A stretch of DNA of 40,703 bases from Clostridiales bacterium (GCA_022781505.1 JALETK010000035.1:1-40703); one strand, 5' to 3'; counted from the first letter of the stretch, positions 29,372 through 38,114 are shown. The notes: generated by a model not told the origin, from the sequence alone. Program-made: numbers and translations.

Positions 29372-32300
29372 TCATCGGTTCCCGGCAATCCCTGCCGGGA
29401 CATCCTCTGTATCCAGGGTGGCGGGAGCGGTCAGCAGGGAGGCGTCCATGGCGTTTACCAGGAGGGCGCCGTCCGCCGCGTCGGAAGCGTCCACCTCCAG
29501 ACCGGCCACGGGCCAGACCTCGTCGCCGAAGCTGCCCAGGTTGGCGGTGGCGCCGCTGTTCAGATCCAGGGCAATGAGCTGGGTCTTGTCCCCGGTCCAC
29601 AGGGAGCAATAGACATACTTGCCGTTGGTGGCAATGGAGGAGAAGTACCACTTGCCCCCGGTGGTCATGCCGATGCTGCCCAGCCGCTGGGGGGTGGTGC
29701 GCAGGAAGTCCCCCTCGGACTGGGCAACGCCCATGAGCCAGAGCTGGCCGTTGGAGTCCAGAAGGATGCAGGAGTCAATGTACCCGTACTGATTGTTCTC
29801 CTGACTGGAGACGTAGCAGATGCCCACGGCGCTGGCGCCGCTTCCCAGGACGGCGGACAGATCCCAGGCTCCGTCATAGCCGCCGGTGGTGGTGTTCACC
29901 ACGGCCACATAGTTGCCATAGGTGGCCAGGAGCAGGCCGTTTGCCACATTGGGGCACCAGGCGAGATCGGTGTAGCCAATCTCCGAGGTGCCAATTTTGG
30001 TTAGATCGTAGGTATCGGAGACGGTGTACAGAGAGGAGATCAGACTACCGTCGGAGTTCTCCTCATAGGTGGCGGCATAGCCTCCCGCCAGGGCCATAAG
30101 CTGCTGGCTGCAGGCCTTCTCCGTGAGCTTGGTGTAGGCGGGGATGGTGTCGGTGTTGAAGGTGCTGAACCAGACCTCGCTGTTCTCGTCCCAGACAAGG
30201 CCCGTGAGCGCCTGGTTCAGGGCCGTGACGGTGACGGTGCAGGAGGCGGTGACCTCCGGATTCAGAACCGAAGCGGCGGTGACGGTGCAGGTGCCCACGC
30301 CTGTGGCGGTGATGACGCCCTCCTCCACGGTGGCCACTGTGGGATCGGAGGTGGTCCAGGTGCAGGCCCGGTTCACCACGGTCCAGGGCTTGGCGGAGAC
30401 CTCCAGGGTGTGGGTGCCGCCCTTGAGCATGGAAACCGCGTCCTCGCTCAGGGAGATCTCCTGCACATCCGTGGAGGGGCCGAAGGTGGTGGTGGCCTTC
30501 TTGGGGATGAACATGCCGCACATCTCGTTCATGCCGAAGCTGCCCAGGACGGTGGCCTTGCCGCTGGCCAGGTCATAGGTCACCAAGCGGCACTCGTAGG
30601 AGGTTCCGGCGGCATTGGTGCCATAGTTCAGGTGATAGAGGGTGCCGGTGTTGTGGTCATAGGCCATGGACTGGATGTAGGCCGCGCTGAGGCCCGAGGG
30701 ATTGGGGGCGGCCTTCACAGTGAAGCCCTCCTCGCCCAGGGTGAAGGTGTACAGGCGGGAGCTGTAGGTGCTGTTGGTGGCGCCGTAGAAGGTTCCGTCG
30801 GTGGCGCAGGCCAGGGTTTGCAGGGTGCCCGAGGGCAGGGGAATCACACCCACCAGGGTGGTGTCGCCCATGAGGGGATCGATGGTATAGAGGTAGTTGC
30901 CGGAGCAAAGGGCGTAGAGCTTTCCGTCGGCGTAGTTGTAGGCCATATCCAGGGTCACGCTGGGCAGGCTCAGGGTCTCGATGTAAATCTGATCCTCCAG
31001 GTCCTCCAGGGGCGCGACGCAGAAGCGGCGGTTGGAGTCAGCGGTGAACACATAGCCGTCGATGTACTCCGCGGCGTAGACGCTGCCCTCGGCCACAGCT
31101 TTGGCGCTGCCCGGATCGTCGGGCTTGAAGGCCAGCCAGGCATCGTCAAACAGGTCGTTGGCATAGATATAGGCAGAGGCGTCGTCTCCGTCCCCATCGC
31201 CGCCGCCGATGTTCACCAGGTAGCCTGTGGTGTTGCCGGCGTAGTCCACGGCCAGCACCACGATCTCGGAGGCGGTGACGCCGGAGATGTCCACGTCCAC
31301 ATCCACGGCCTGGCCCGGCTGGGTGCTGCCGGCAGCCTGGCGGGCCAGAATCTCCGTCTGGCGAGCGTTGGTCACCAGAACGGCGGCCACATACCGGTCA
31401 TCCTGGGCGGTGATGCTCAGCCGGGCGCTGCCAGTGATCAGGTTCCGGGAGATGGAGGCGTCCAGAATCTCCGGGGCGGTGTCGTCCACCGTGAGGGTGG
31501 TCTCCCACACCGCGCCGTGGGACAGGGTTCCCTTCACCGCCTGGGTCTCCCGATCCCAGTTGTACTCGGGAATGGCATAGACGGAGACCTTCACCTTTGT
31601 GCCCTCGGGGAGCTTGTTGCCGCCGGCATCGGTCACCTTCCAGCCCAGGGAGGTGACGATGTTGGTATTGGCCCAGACGCCCGCATTGGAATTGTAGTAA
31701 GCGCCGTACTGGGCACCCTTGTTCACGGTCTTGTACACCTCGCCGGTCTCGGCGTTGGTGATCTCCGCATACATGCTGCCGCCGGCGTTCCGGATGAGGG
31801 TGGCGTAGGCGGCGGTGATGGTGCTGTCCGTGCTGACGGCCGTCCGATCCGCCAGGAAGGTCTCCTCCTGGGCGTAGGGGTTGCCGGTGAGATAATAGGC
31901 GTTGTCCATCACCAGGGCGTTGGTGTAGGAGGAGCCCACATAGGGGTAGGCATCGGGGTCGCCGCTGTCCTCCAGGGTGATGAACTTGTCAAACATGGAG
32001 GGCTCGGTCCAGCTGCCGTAATAGGCCAGCATGGGAAGGGACAGGGCCGCGTTCTGACCCTCCGGGTCCTCGGCGTACACAAAGCCCTCTACATAGCAGC
32101 CGTTTTCGTAGTTCTCCGCGAAGTAGGCCCGGTCGGCCTCGGAGAGAGTCACCTTGACGTGAACCCCGATGGCCTTTCCGGCCTCCACCACATAGGCGGT
32201 GGCGCGCACGTCCACCAGATCCTTCTCGCCCTTCAGGCTCCGGAGGTAGATCTTGGCGTCCCGGCTGGTGATCTCCCCGTCGCCGTCAAAGTCGTATTTC

Positions 32301-34816
32301 ACCGCGTCCCCGTCGGACAGAGGCGCCACGGCCCGGTTGGCCACCGCCAGAAGAACCTCCGCGTCCTTCTCGTCGGGCTGCCCGTCGCCGTTCAGGTCAT
32401 ACACATACCGCTCCGCCGCGTCGGTGGTGAAGACCACCTCCGGGGCAAGGGCGTAGGAGGAATCGGACATAAAGTCCTCGCCGCCGATGGCTTCCACGTC
32501 CATGGTGTTGACGGAGGCCCGGAACCGGTAGCTGAGCGTCTCCTGCGAGAGGTTGTTCACCGTGAAGTCGAATTCATAGACACCGGTGCGCTCCGGGTCG
32601 TCTCCCAGGCAGGCTTTGACCTTGCCGTCGGTGACATTCTTGTCCTCCGTCAGAAGATAGGCGGGGGTTGTCACCGCCTGGTAGACGTTGGCGAGACCCG
32701 AGCCCTGCTTTCTGGGGGAGTATTCCACGCCGTCCTCCTCCAGGAGTGGCACGGAGGTGGACATGAGAAGCGCCTGGGACAGAGCCCGAACCGTCAGGCC
32801 CTCCTGCTCCGCAAGGCCATTCTCCTTCACATACTGGGCAGCCACCGCCGCCATGCCCGTGACGCTGGGGGAGGACATGGAGGTGCCGGACATGGAGCCG
32901 TAGCTGCCGTCCGTCAGGGTGGACCAGATGTTGCCGCCGGGGGCGGTGATCTCCGGCTTCAGATCCAGATTCCCGGGCACGCCCCAGGAGGAGAAGCTGC
33001 TGGGGGCAGAGCCGCCGGGCACATTCTGGACGGTCTGCACCTTGTCGGCGATGACCATGGTTCCGCCCCAGACTCCGTCCTCTCCCTGCTGGGAGGCGGC
33101 CAGAATCATGTCTCCGTAGACCTTTTCAATGGAGATGGCGGGATTTTTGTACTTATAGCCGGTCATATTCATATTGATGGAACCGGCTGCGTTGTTGTAG
33201 ACCACGGCGGCCACGGCTCCGGCCTCCACGGCCCGGTTACCCTTTTCAAAGAAGGACACACCGCCGCCCCGGGAGATGAGGACGATTTTCCCGGTGAGAT
33301 CCAGATTTTGGAAGTCCTCCTCCGCGCCGTAGATGTGCTCCCCGGTCACGGGATCTCCCAGGAACACATATTCATAGGCCGTGCCGGAGGCATCGCCGGA
33401 GGTGTCCAGGGAGGCGAAGGACTGCATACCGTAGCTGCTGTAGGTGTCGGCATAGGCCGTGACCACGCCGCTGAACACTGGCATCACGCCGGTTAGCCCA
33501 GCGTTGTCCACAGAGGCCACGGTGAAGGCGTTGCCGAAGGCGCCGGGGGAGCCCACGGTGTTGATCACCGTGTCCCCGGTGAGCTGCAGCTTCACGCCGG
33601 TGTTGTTGAACTCCGCGTAGCTGTACTTGTTGCCCGCGGAGATGGTAACCACGGTGTCCGAGTCCACCAGGCTTTTAAACAGGGCGTCATAGTCTCCGTA
33701 GGTGTGGCCGGGCATGGAGGAGCCCAGGGACAGGTTCACCGTGTCGCAGCCTAAGAGGATGGCGTCCTCAATGGCGGCCATGTAATCGGAGTCATAGGCG
33801 CCGCCGGTTTTGCCGAAGACCTTCATGGTGAGAATCTGGGCGTCTGGGGCCACGCCCACCACGCCGTTTTCCTGCTGGGCGGCCACCAGATCCCCATCGG
33901 CGTCCTTGGACCAGACATAGGTGTTGGCCGTGGCGATGCCGGAGACGTGGGTGCCGTGATCCCCCTGGGTGTCATTGTCGTGGGTGACATCCAGATCCTC
34001 GTCCACATAGTTGAAGGCGAAGGGGACCTTGGCGGAGCGGTAGAGCTCCTGGGCGGTGAGGCCGCTGTACAGCTCCGCCGCGTGGAGCTTGGGGAGCACC
34101 TGGCTGATCTCCTGGTCGGTCAGGAGGTTGTAATCGTCCACCTCCTTGCCGAAGCGGGCGGCGGAGAGCTCCAGACCGTAGAGGAAGCAACCCTCGTCAA
34201 AGCTGGGGTGATCCAGATCCAGCCCCGTGTCAATGATGGCAATCCGGGAGCCTGCGCCGGTGTAGCCGTCGGCCCAGGCGCTGTAGGAGCCCACCATGGT
34301 TCCGGCGGTGGAGGTGTCCGGCTCCTCCGTGTCAGGCAGATACTGGTTCTCTATGTACACGGCCCTGACGCTGTCCAGAGCCTCGACGGTGTCAATCTGG
34401 CTGGCCAGCAGGGTGGTGGCCACACCGTTGACGCCAATGGAGAACCGGTACCGGAGCTCCAGCTCCTGGCCCAGGGCCTTGCTCACCTTGGCCATAGCCG
34501 CGTCCTGGCGTTTTTCCAGGGTGGCGCGGTAGGCCATGGCTCCCTGGTTGGAGGCCAGGCCCATGGTGGAGTAGCCCCGCTCCACCAGGGCCGCATCCTG
34601 GAAGATGATGATCACCCGCAGGCTCTCCTCCTCTCCGGGCGTATCCGGCTCCTGGGGGGCGGGGGCGTCCGTCAGACCCTCCGCCGTCACGGGAACCTCC
34701 TGCAGCCCCAGCTCCTGGGTCTGCGAGGCCGCCAGCACTGCGGGAACGCAGGTCAGCAGCAGGCAAACCGCCAGAATCCAGGCCACAAGATGGCGCATTC
34801 TTGGGTTTCTTCTCAT
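29372..34816 (-). CDS. Very large secreted subtilisin-family protease with PA, Fn3-like, dockerin and Ig-like (BID_2) domains
   Basis: This protein has 1814 residues from the ATG at 34816 (AAAGGA upstream). The signal peptide MRRNPRMRHLVAWILAVCLLLTC continues to VLAA, then a propeptide (~60-170). The S8 catalytic domain has Asp in IAIIDTGLDLDHP (~194), His in GDHGTHVSGIA (~287) and Ser in SGTSMSSPSVTGMAA (~644). A PA insert (~475-570) sits between His and Ser, as in lactocepin/C5a-peptidase proteases. An Fn3-like region follows. Within it, at ~805-860, lie two dockerin calcium loops (DLNGDGQPDEKDAEVLL and DFDGDGEITSRDAKIYL). Further on are a metal-dependent-looking beta region, a BID_2 domain (~1458-1532, ending VITATGVGTCTVTA) and propeller-like repeats. 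No LPXTG or SLH is present, so surface attachment would need a partner. The SLH protein follows in the operon. Confidence 0.9.
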   Translation of the reverse strand: MRRNPRMRHLVAWILAVCLLLTCVPAVLAASQTQELGLQEVPVTAEGLTDAPAPQEPDTPGEEESLRVIIIFQDAALVERGYSTMGLASNQGAMAYRATLEKRQDAAMAKVSKALGQELELRYRFSIGVNGVATTLLASQIDTVEALDSVRAVYIENQYLPDTEEPDTSTAGTMVGSYSAWADGYTGAGSRIAIIDTGLDLDHPSFDEGCFLYGLELSAARFGKEVDDYNLLTDQEISQVLPKLHAAELYSGLTAQELYRSAKVPFAFNYVDEDLDVTHDNDTQGDHGTHVSGIATANTYVWSKDADGDLVAAQQENGVVGVAPDAQILTMKVFGKTGGAYDSDYMAAIEDAILLGCDTVNLSLGSSMPGHTYGDYDALFKSLVDSDTVVTISAGNKYSYAEFNNTGVKLQLTGDTVINTVGSPGAFGNAFTVASVDNAGLTGVMPVFSGVVTAYADTYSSYGMQSFASLDTSGDASGTAYEYVFLGDPVTGEHIYGAEEDFQNLDLTGKIVLISRGGGVSFFEKGNRAVEAGAVAAVVYNNAAGSINMNMTGYKYKNPAISIEKVYGDMILAASQQGEDGVWGGTMVIADKVQTVQNVPGGSAPSSFSSWGVPGNLDLKPEITAPGGNIWSTLTDGSYGSMSGTSMSSPSVTGMAAVAAQYVKENGLAEQEGLTVRALSQALLMSTSVPLLEEDGVEYSPRKQGSGLANVYQAVTTPAYLLTEDKNVTDGKVKACLGDDPERTGVYEFDFTVNNLSQETLSYRFRASVNTMDVEAIGGEDFMSDSSYALAPEVVFTTDAAERYVYDLNGDGQPDEKDAEVLLAVANRAVAPLSDGDAVKYDFDGDGEITSRDAKIYLRSLKGEKDLVDVRATAYVVEAGKAIGVHVKVTLSEADRAYFAENYENGCYVEGFVYAEDPEGQNAALSLPMLAYYGSWTEPSMFDKFITLEDSGDPDAYPYVGSSYTNALVMDNAYYLTGNPYAQEETFLADRTAVSTDSTITAAYATLIRNAGGSMYAEITNAETGEVYKTVNKGAQYGAYYNSNAGVWANTNIVTSLGWKVTDAGGNKLPEGTKVKVSVYAIPEYNWDRETQAVKGTLSHGAVWETTLTVDDTAPEILDASISRNLITGSARLSITAQDDRYVAAVLVTNARQTEILARQAAGSTQPGQAVDVDVDISGVTASEIVVLAVDYAGNTTGYLVNIGGGDGDGDDASAYIYANDLFDDAWLAFKPDDPGSAKAVAEGSVYAAEYIDGYVFTADSNRRFCVAPLEDLEDQIYIETLSLPSVTLDMAYNYADGKLYALCSGNYLYTIDPLMGDTTLVGVIPLPSGTLQTLACATDGTFYGATNSTYSSRLYTFTLGEEGFTVKAAPNPSGLSAAYIQSMAYDHNTGTLYHLNYGTNAAGTSYECRLVTYDLASGKATVLGSFGMNEMCGMFIPKKATTTFGPSTDVQEISLSEDAVSMLKGGTHTLEVSAKPWTVVNRACTWTTSDPTVATVEEGVITATGVGTCTVTAASVLNPEVTASCTVTVTALNQALTGLVWDENSEVWFSTFNTDTIPAYTKLTEKACSQQLMALAGGYAATYEENSDGSLISSLYTVSDTYDLTKIGTSEIGYTDLAWCPNVANGLLLATYGNYVAVVNTTTGGYDGAWDLSAVLGSGASAVGICYVSSQENNQYGYIDSCILLDSNGQLWLMGVAQSEGDFLRTTPQRLGSIGMTTGGKWYFSSIATNGKYVYCSLWTGDKTQLIALDLNSGATANLGSFGDEVWPVAGLEVDASDAADGALLVNAMDASLLTAPATLDTEDVPAGIAGNR

Positions 34817-34867
34817 GTTCGTCATCCTTTCCGTTTTTTTACCTGCCCATGGAGCAGGCTTGCTTTT

Positions 34868-34895
34868 ATTATACAATGTGTCTCCGAAAAAGCAA
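34868..34895 (-). promoter_or_regulatory. SigA-type promoter of the surface-protein operon
   Basis: On the minus strand, TTGCTT (34895-34890) and a perfect TATAAT (34873-34868) are 16 bp apart, about 50 nt before the ATG. Confidence 0.65.
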
Positions 34896-35032
34896 TATAG
34901 TTTTTTGCCGTCATATTCAAACAGAAATCTACATAGATGAACATTTTTCTGCATTTTCCGTTAAAAGCCGGAAGAATCGGACAAGGTTTGACAAAAGCCC
35001 CGGAGCCCGTGGCGCCCCCCGGCTTTGCTCCC

Positions 35033-35140
35033 CCCCTTTGCCATCCTGAGGCGCAGCCGAAGGATCTCATGCACCGGCTCTCATTTTCGAGGCCCTTGTG
35101 CATAAGATCCTTCGCCTTTGGCTCAGGGTGACAAAGGGGG
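35033..35140. repeat. E repeat copy next to rpsF
   Basis: The ends CCCCCCTTTGCCATCCTGAG and CTCAGGGTGACAAAGGGG are inverted repeats. The interior has GCGCAGCCGAAGGATCTCAT and GCATAAGATCCTTCGCCTTT, as in the 18317-18415 copy. Confidence 0.85.
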
Positions 35141-35201
35141 GGTGAGGCGGTTGCTTTCCGGCGGGGGCAGAGGAAAAGAGCGAAAAAATCCAAGTTTATC
35201 C

Positions 35202-35230
35202 TTGACTTTCGGGAAAAAATCCGGTATACT
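35202..35230 (+). promoter_or_regulatory. SigA-type promoter of the rpsF-ssb-rpsR operon
   Basis: TTGACT (35202-35207) and TATACT (35225-35230) have a 17-bp spacer; this is the best promoter match in the window, fitting a highly expressed ribosomal operon. Confidence 0.8.
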
Positions 35231-35234
35231 ATTC

Positions 35235-35278
35235 GGGCCTGTGAAATTTCAGGCCCTTGCCGCCGTTGCCGCGGCGGC
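35235..35278 (+). promoter_or_regulatory. Candidate S6:S18 autoregulatory leader RNA
   Basis: Two hairpins fill the leader: GGGCCTG / CAGGCCC (35235-35256) and GCCGCCG-TTGCCG-CGGCGGC (35259-35278), the second showing a CCG in its loop. S6:S18 leaders before rpsF in many bacteria carry a conserved CCG that mimics the 16S rRNA site. The match is by position and by the CCG, not by a full covariance model. Confidence 0.5.
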
Positions 35279-35305
35279 CAAAAGTCCAAAAGGAGGTGCA
35301 ATAAC

Positions 35306-35602
35306 ATGGCTAAGATTTCCGCCAAGTACAAGGTGATCTACATCATCGATCCCGCTGTGGGCGAAGAGGGCATCACCGCTCTTGTGGAAAAGTTCAAGGC
35401 GATGGTAGAAGCGGAGGGTACCCTCATCAGCGTGGATGAGCTGGGCAAGCGCCGGCTGGCCTACCCCATCAACGATCTGCCCGAGGGCTACTACGTCCGG
35501 ATGATCTGCGAGTGCAAGCCCCAGCTCCCCGCTGAGCTGGATCGTGTGCTGGGCATCACCGAAGGCGTGATCCGTCACATCATCACCAACGAAGAAGCGT
35601 AA
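35306..35602 (+). CDS. rpsF: 30S ribosomal protein bS6
   Basis: This protein binds the central domain of 16S rRNA together with bS18, on the platform of the small subunit. It has 98 residues, normal length, and no C-terminal acidic tail. The family pattern is clear: KYKVIYIIDPAVGEEGITAL, then GTLISVDELGKRRLAYPIND, GYYVRMICE and the ending LGITEGVIRHIITNEEA. The ATG has AAAGGAGGTG 7 nt upstream. It is the first gene of the classical bS6-ssb-bS18 operon, with ssb 12 nt downstream. A structured leader with a CCG loop suggests feedback control by the S6:S18 complex. Confidence 0.97.
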   Translation: MAKISAKYKVIYIIDPAVGEEGITALVEKFKAMVEAEGTLISVDELGKRRLAYPINDLPEGYYVRMICECKPQLPAELDRVLGITEGVIRHIITNEEA

Positions 35603-35614
35603 GGAGGGTCCACC

Positions 35615-36154
35615 ATGCTGAACCATATTGTTCTCATGGGCCGCCTTACCCGGGATCCGGAGCTTCGCCGCACCGGCACAGGAATTGCCGTTGCGTCCTT
35701 CTCCCTGGCCGTGGACCGGGATTTCGGCTCCAAGGAGACCGGCGAGAAGGAAACGGATTTCATTGACATTGTGGCATGGCGGAATACGGCGGAGTTCGTC
35801 TCCAAGTATTTCACCAAGGGCCGCATGGCAGTGGTCTCCGGCAGGCTTCAGATCCGGAACTGGAACGATAAAGATGGCAACAAGCGCCGCAGCGCCGAGG
35901 TGGTGGCGGATAACGTCTACTTCGGCGACAGCAAGCGGGACGCAGACGCCGGTGGCAGCTACAGCACCGGCGGCTACAACGCCGCGCCCCCTGCCTCCGG
36001 CTACAACGCCGCCCCCAGCTACAATGCCGCTCCCGGCTACGGCGCAGCCCCCGGCTACAGCCCGGCTCCCGCTTATGGTGCAGCCCCGGCCACCCCGGCT
36101 CCCGCCGCCGACAGCTTCGCCATGCTGGAGGACGACGATCAGCTCCCGTTCTGA
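35615..36154 (+). CDS. ssb: Single-stranded DNA-binding protein
   Basis: This protein coats single-stranded DNA in replication, repair and recombination as a tetramer. It has 179 residues. The OB-fold spans about 1-105: MLNHIVLMGRLTRDPELRRT, VASFSLAVDRDF, DFIDIVAWRNTAEFVSKYF, KGRMAVVSGRLQIRNWNDKDGNKR and NVYFGDSKRD. The linker (about 115-168) is a low-complexity Gly/Tyr/Ala/Pro repeat (GYNAAPPASGYNAAPSYNAA and similar), richer in Tyr-Ala-Pro units than most. The acidic tip MLEDDDQLPF is the conserved protein-interaction tail. The ATG has AAGGAGGG 6 nt upstream. It sits between the two ribosomal genes, the standard Firmicutes arrangement. Confidence 0.97.
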   Translation: MLNHIVLMGRLTRDPELRRTGTGIAVASFSLAVDRDFGSKETGEKETDFIDIVAWRNTAEFVSKYFTKGRMAVVSGRLQIRNWNDKDGNKRRSAEVVADNVYFGDSKRDADAGGSYSTGGYNAAPPASGYNAAPSYNAAPGYGAAPGYSPAPAYGAAPATPAPAADSFAMLEDDDQLPF

Positions 36155-36202
36155 GGTTCCGTCTCATTTTTCCAAAAGAGTTTTTAACGAAGGAGGATTA
36201 CC

Positions 36203-36436
36203 ATGGCTAACGATCGTGTCCGTCCCCGCAAGCGCAAGAAGGTATGCAGCTTCTGCGTGGACAAGCTGACCCACATCGATTACGAAGACACTGCGAAGCT
36301 CCGCCGTTACCTGTCCGAGCGCGGCAAGATTCTGCCCCGCCGTACCACCGGTACCTGCGCCGCCCATCAGCGCCAGCTGACCGTCGCCATTAAGCGCGCC
36401 CGTCAGATCGCCCTGCTGCCCTATGTGGCCGACTAA
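36203..36436 (+). CDS. rpsR: 30S ribosomal protein bS18
   Basis: This is the partner of bS6 on the small-subunit platform. It has 77 residues, normal length. The basic N-terminus ([17 protein letters not shown]) is followed by [43 protein letters not shown] and the ending IALLPYVAD. The CxxC pair (CSFC) together with the later TCAAHQ suggests the zinc-binding (C+) form of bS18; organisms with this form sometimes keep a cysteine-free copy elsewhere for zinc shortage, which cannot be seen here. The ATG has AAGGAGG 7 nt upstream. A strong terminator begins 14 nt after the stop. Confidence 0.97.
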   Translation: MANDRVRPRKRKKVCSFCVDKLTHIDYEDTAKLRRYLSERGKILPRRTTGTCAAHQRQLTVAIKRARQIALLPYVAD

Positions 36437-36450
36437 TCAAAGATGCTCTC

Positions 36451-36482
36451 AGGAGCCGCCTTTGCAGGCGGCTCCTGTTTTT
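36451..36482 (+). terminator. Rho-independent terminator after rpsR
   Basis: An 11-bp stem AGGAGCCGCCT / AGGCGGCTCCT with a TTGC loop is followed by GTTTTT. It ends the rpsF-ssb-rpsR operon. Confidence 0.93.
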
Positions 36483-36510
36483 CTGCCATTATCTTCCTCC
36501 TGCCTGTGGT

Positions 36511-36553
36511 TTTCCCAGAAAAAGGCGATTTTTCAGTTGCGTTTTCTGGGAAA
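36511..36553 (+). promoter_or_regulatory. 12-bp perfect inverted repeat over the trkA -35 region
   Basis: TTTCCCAGAAAA (36511-36522) and TTTTCTGGGAAA (36542-36553) are exact reverse complements, 19 bp apart. The -35 box lies between and at the edge of the arms, so this is a candidate operator. Confidence 0.5.
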
Positions 36554-36565
36554 GCGTGGTATATT
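36537..36565 (+). promoter_or_regulatory. SigA-type promoter of trkA
   Basis: TTGCGT (36537-36542) and TATATT (36560-36565) have a 17-bp spacer, 38 nt before the ATG. Confidence 0.65.
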
Positions 36566-36603
36566 GTTCTGGAACGCGGTTTTGTCCGAAAAGAGGTTTG
36601 ACC

Positions 36604-37965
36604 ATGAAAATCATCATTGTAGGCGACGGCAAGGTGGGCAGAACCTTTGCCCAGCAGCTGTCCCAGGCCGGTCACGACGTCACCATCATTGACCGCCAGG
36701 CCTCCGCCCTGCAGCACACCAGCGAGAGCCTGGACATTATGAGCATTCAGGGCAATGGCGCCACCCTGGCCATCCAGCAGGAGGCCGGCGTGGAGCAGGC
36801 GGATCTGCTGATTGCCGCCACGGATACGGACGAGCAGAACCTGTTCACCTGCCTCATCGCCAAGCGGGCCGGAGCGAAGCACACCATCGCCCGGGTGCGC
36901 AGCCCGGAGTACACCCGGGAGATCAGCCTCATCCGGGAGGATCTGGGCCTGAGCCTGGCCATCAATCCGGAGCTGGCCTGCGCCACGGAGATGGCCCGGG
37001 TGCTGCGCTTCCCCTCCGCCGTGAAGATCGACACCTTCGCCGGGGGCAAGGTGGAGATTCTCAAGCATCTCATCGGCCCCGCCTCCCCTCTGGTGGGCAT
37101 CCGGCTGATGGATCTCAACAAATTCAAGGCCAATGTCCTGATCTGCGCCGTGGAGCGGGGCAAGGAGGTGCTGATTCCCAACGGCAGCTTCACCCTGGCC
37201 GCCGGGGACCGGATCAGCATCGTGGCCCAGCCCAGAGACGCCTCTTTGTTCTTCCGGAAAATCGGCGCCCCTGTCTCTCCCGCCCGGCGGATCATGCTCA
37301 TCGGCGGCGGGCGGATCGCCTTTTACCTGGCCAGCCAGATGGCTGACTTCGGGGCGGATGTGAAGATCATCGAGGAGAACGGCACCGTGTGCAAGGCCCT
37401 GGCCGCCCTGCTGCCGGGCGTCACCGTGATTCACGGGGACGGCACGGATCACCAGCTTCTCAGCCAGGAGGGCATCGAGGAGATGGACGCCGTGGCCACC
37501 CTCACGGGCCTGGACGAGCTGAACATCCTCATGAGCCTGTACGCCGGTCAGGTTTCCAAGGCCAAAATCATCACCAAGATCAACCGGGACTCCTACGAGG
37601 ACATTGTGGAGAACATGGACATCGGCAGCGTCTTCTACCCCCGCTACATCGCCGCGGAGGTGGTGGTGCGCTACGTCCGGGCCATGGAGAACTCCGCCGG
37701 CTCCAACGTGGAGGCCCTGTACAGCATCGTGGGAGACAAGGCGGAGGCCCTGGAATTCCGGGTGTCCCGGGGCTCCAAGGTCTGCGGCATCCCTCTGCAG
37801 GATCTGTGCACCCGCCCGGGCATCCTCTTCGGCTCCATCTTCCGCCGTGGCAGGGCCTTTATCCCCAGAGGCCAGGACACCATCGAGCCGGGAGACACGG
37901 TTGTGGTGGTGACCACCCTCCCCAATCTCAACGATCTGGACGACATTCTGGAGCGCCGCCGCTGA
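36604..37965 (+). CDS. trkA: Trk potassium uptake regulatory subunit TrkA
   Basis: This peripheral cytoplasmic subunit gates a TrkH/KtrB-type potassium channel in response to nucleotides. It has 453 residues from the ATG at 36604 (AAGAGG 8 nt upstream); the ORF track begins 16 codons early. Two tandem RCK units are present. The first Rossmann fold has IIIVGDGKVGRTFAQQLSQA (residues 3-22), the acidic ribose-binding residue in VTIIDRQ, and a TrkA_C domain ending near residue 215 (PNGSFTLAAGDRISIVAQ). The second has IMLIGGGRIAFYLASQMADF, HGDGTDHQLL and a final TrkA_C (VVVVTTLPNLNDLDDILE). The first glycine motif is intact. No trkH lies in the window, so the channel partner is elsewhere. Confidence 0.94.
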   Translation: MKIIIVGDGKVGRTFAQQLSQAGHDVTIIDRQASALQHTSESLDIMSIQGNGATLAIQQEAGVEQADLLIAATDTDEQNLFTCLIAKRAGAKHTIARVRSPEYTREISLIREDLGLSLAINPELACATEMARVLRFPSAVKIDTFAGGKVEILKHLIGPASPLVGIRLMDLNKFKANVLICAVERGKEVLIPNGSFTLAAGDRISIVAQPRDASLFFRKIGAPVSPARRIMLIGGGRIAFYLASQMADFGADVKIIEENGTVCKALAALLPGVTVIHGDGTDHQLLSQEGIEEMDAVATLTGLDELNILMSLYAGQVSKAKIITKINRDSYEDIVENMDIGSVFYPRYIAAEVVVRYVRAMENSAGSNVEALYSIVGDKAEALEFRVSRGSKVCGIPLQDLCTRPGILFGSIFRRGRAFIPRGQDTIEPGDTVVVVTTLPNLNDLDDILERRR

Positions 37966-38047
37966 TACCTTTGATACATATGGGACGGGGTTCCGGGGGA
38001 AATTCTGTGGAAATCGTAAAAATGTCCTGTAAAATCCATTTTCCGGA

Positions 38048-38076
38048 TTGATTTTACGGGAAGTTTGCCTTACAAT
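38048..38076 (+). promoter_or_regulatory. SigA-type promoter of the trmL-pgk unit
   Basis: TTGATT (38048-38053) and TACAAT (38071-38076) have a 17-bp spacer. An imperfect inverted repeat (GTAAAATCC ... GGATTGATTTTAC, about 38030-38058) overlaps the -35 and may be an operator. Confidence 0.65.
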
Positions 38077-38114
38077 ATAGGACAGAGCCTGCGGGCCCGG
38101 AAGGAAGTGCGCCA

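Larger units (their letters stand above)
34817..35305. other. Intergenic stretch between divergent subtilase and rpsF promoters
   Basis: It holds the subtilase promoter, an E repeat (35033-35140), and the rpsF promoter and leader. No gene is evident. Confidence 0.8.

Noticed and set aside
25093-29577. 1494-aa plus-strand ORF opposite the SLH protein gene
   Set aside because: Its Gly/His/Val-rich, low-complexity translation is what the complement of GC-rich codons gives; it has no ribosome-binding site, and the minus frame has a signal peptide and SLH domains.
30410-33496. 1028-aa plus-strand ORF opposite the subtilase gene
   Set aside because: It is an antisense shadow of a clear S8 protease with all three catalytic motifs; no recognisable domains.
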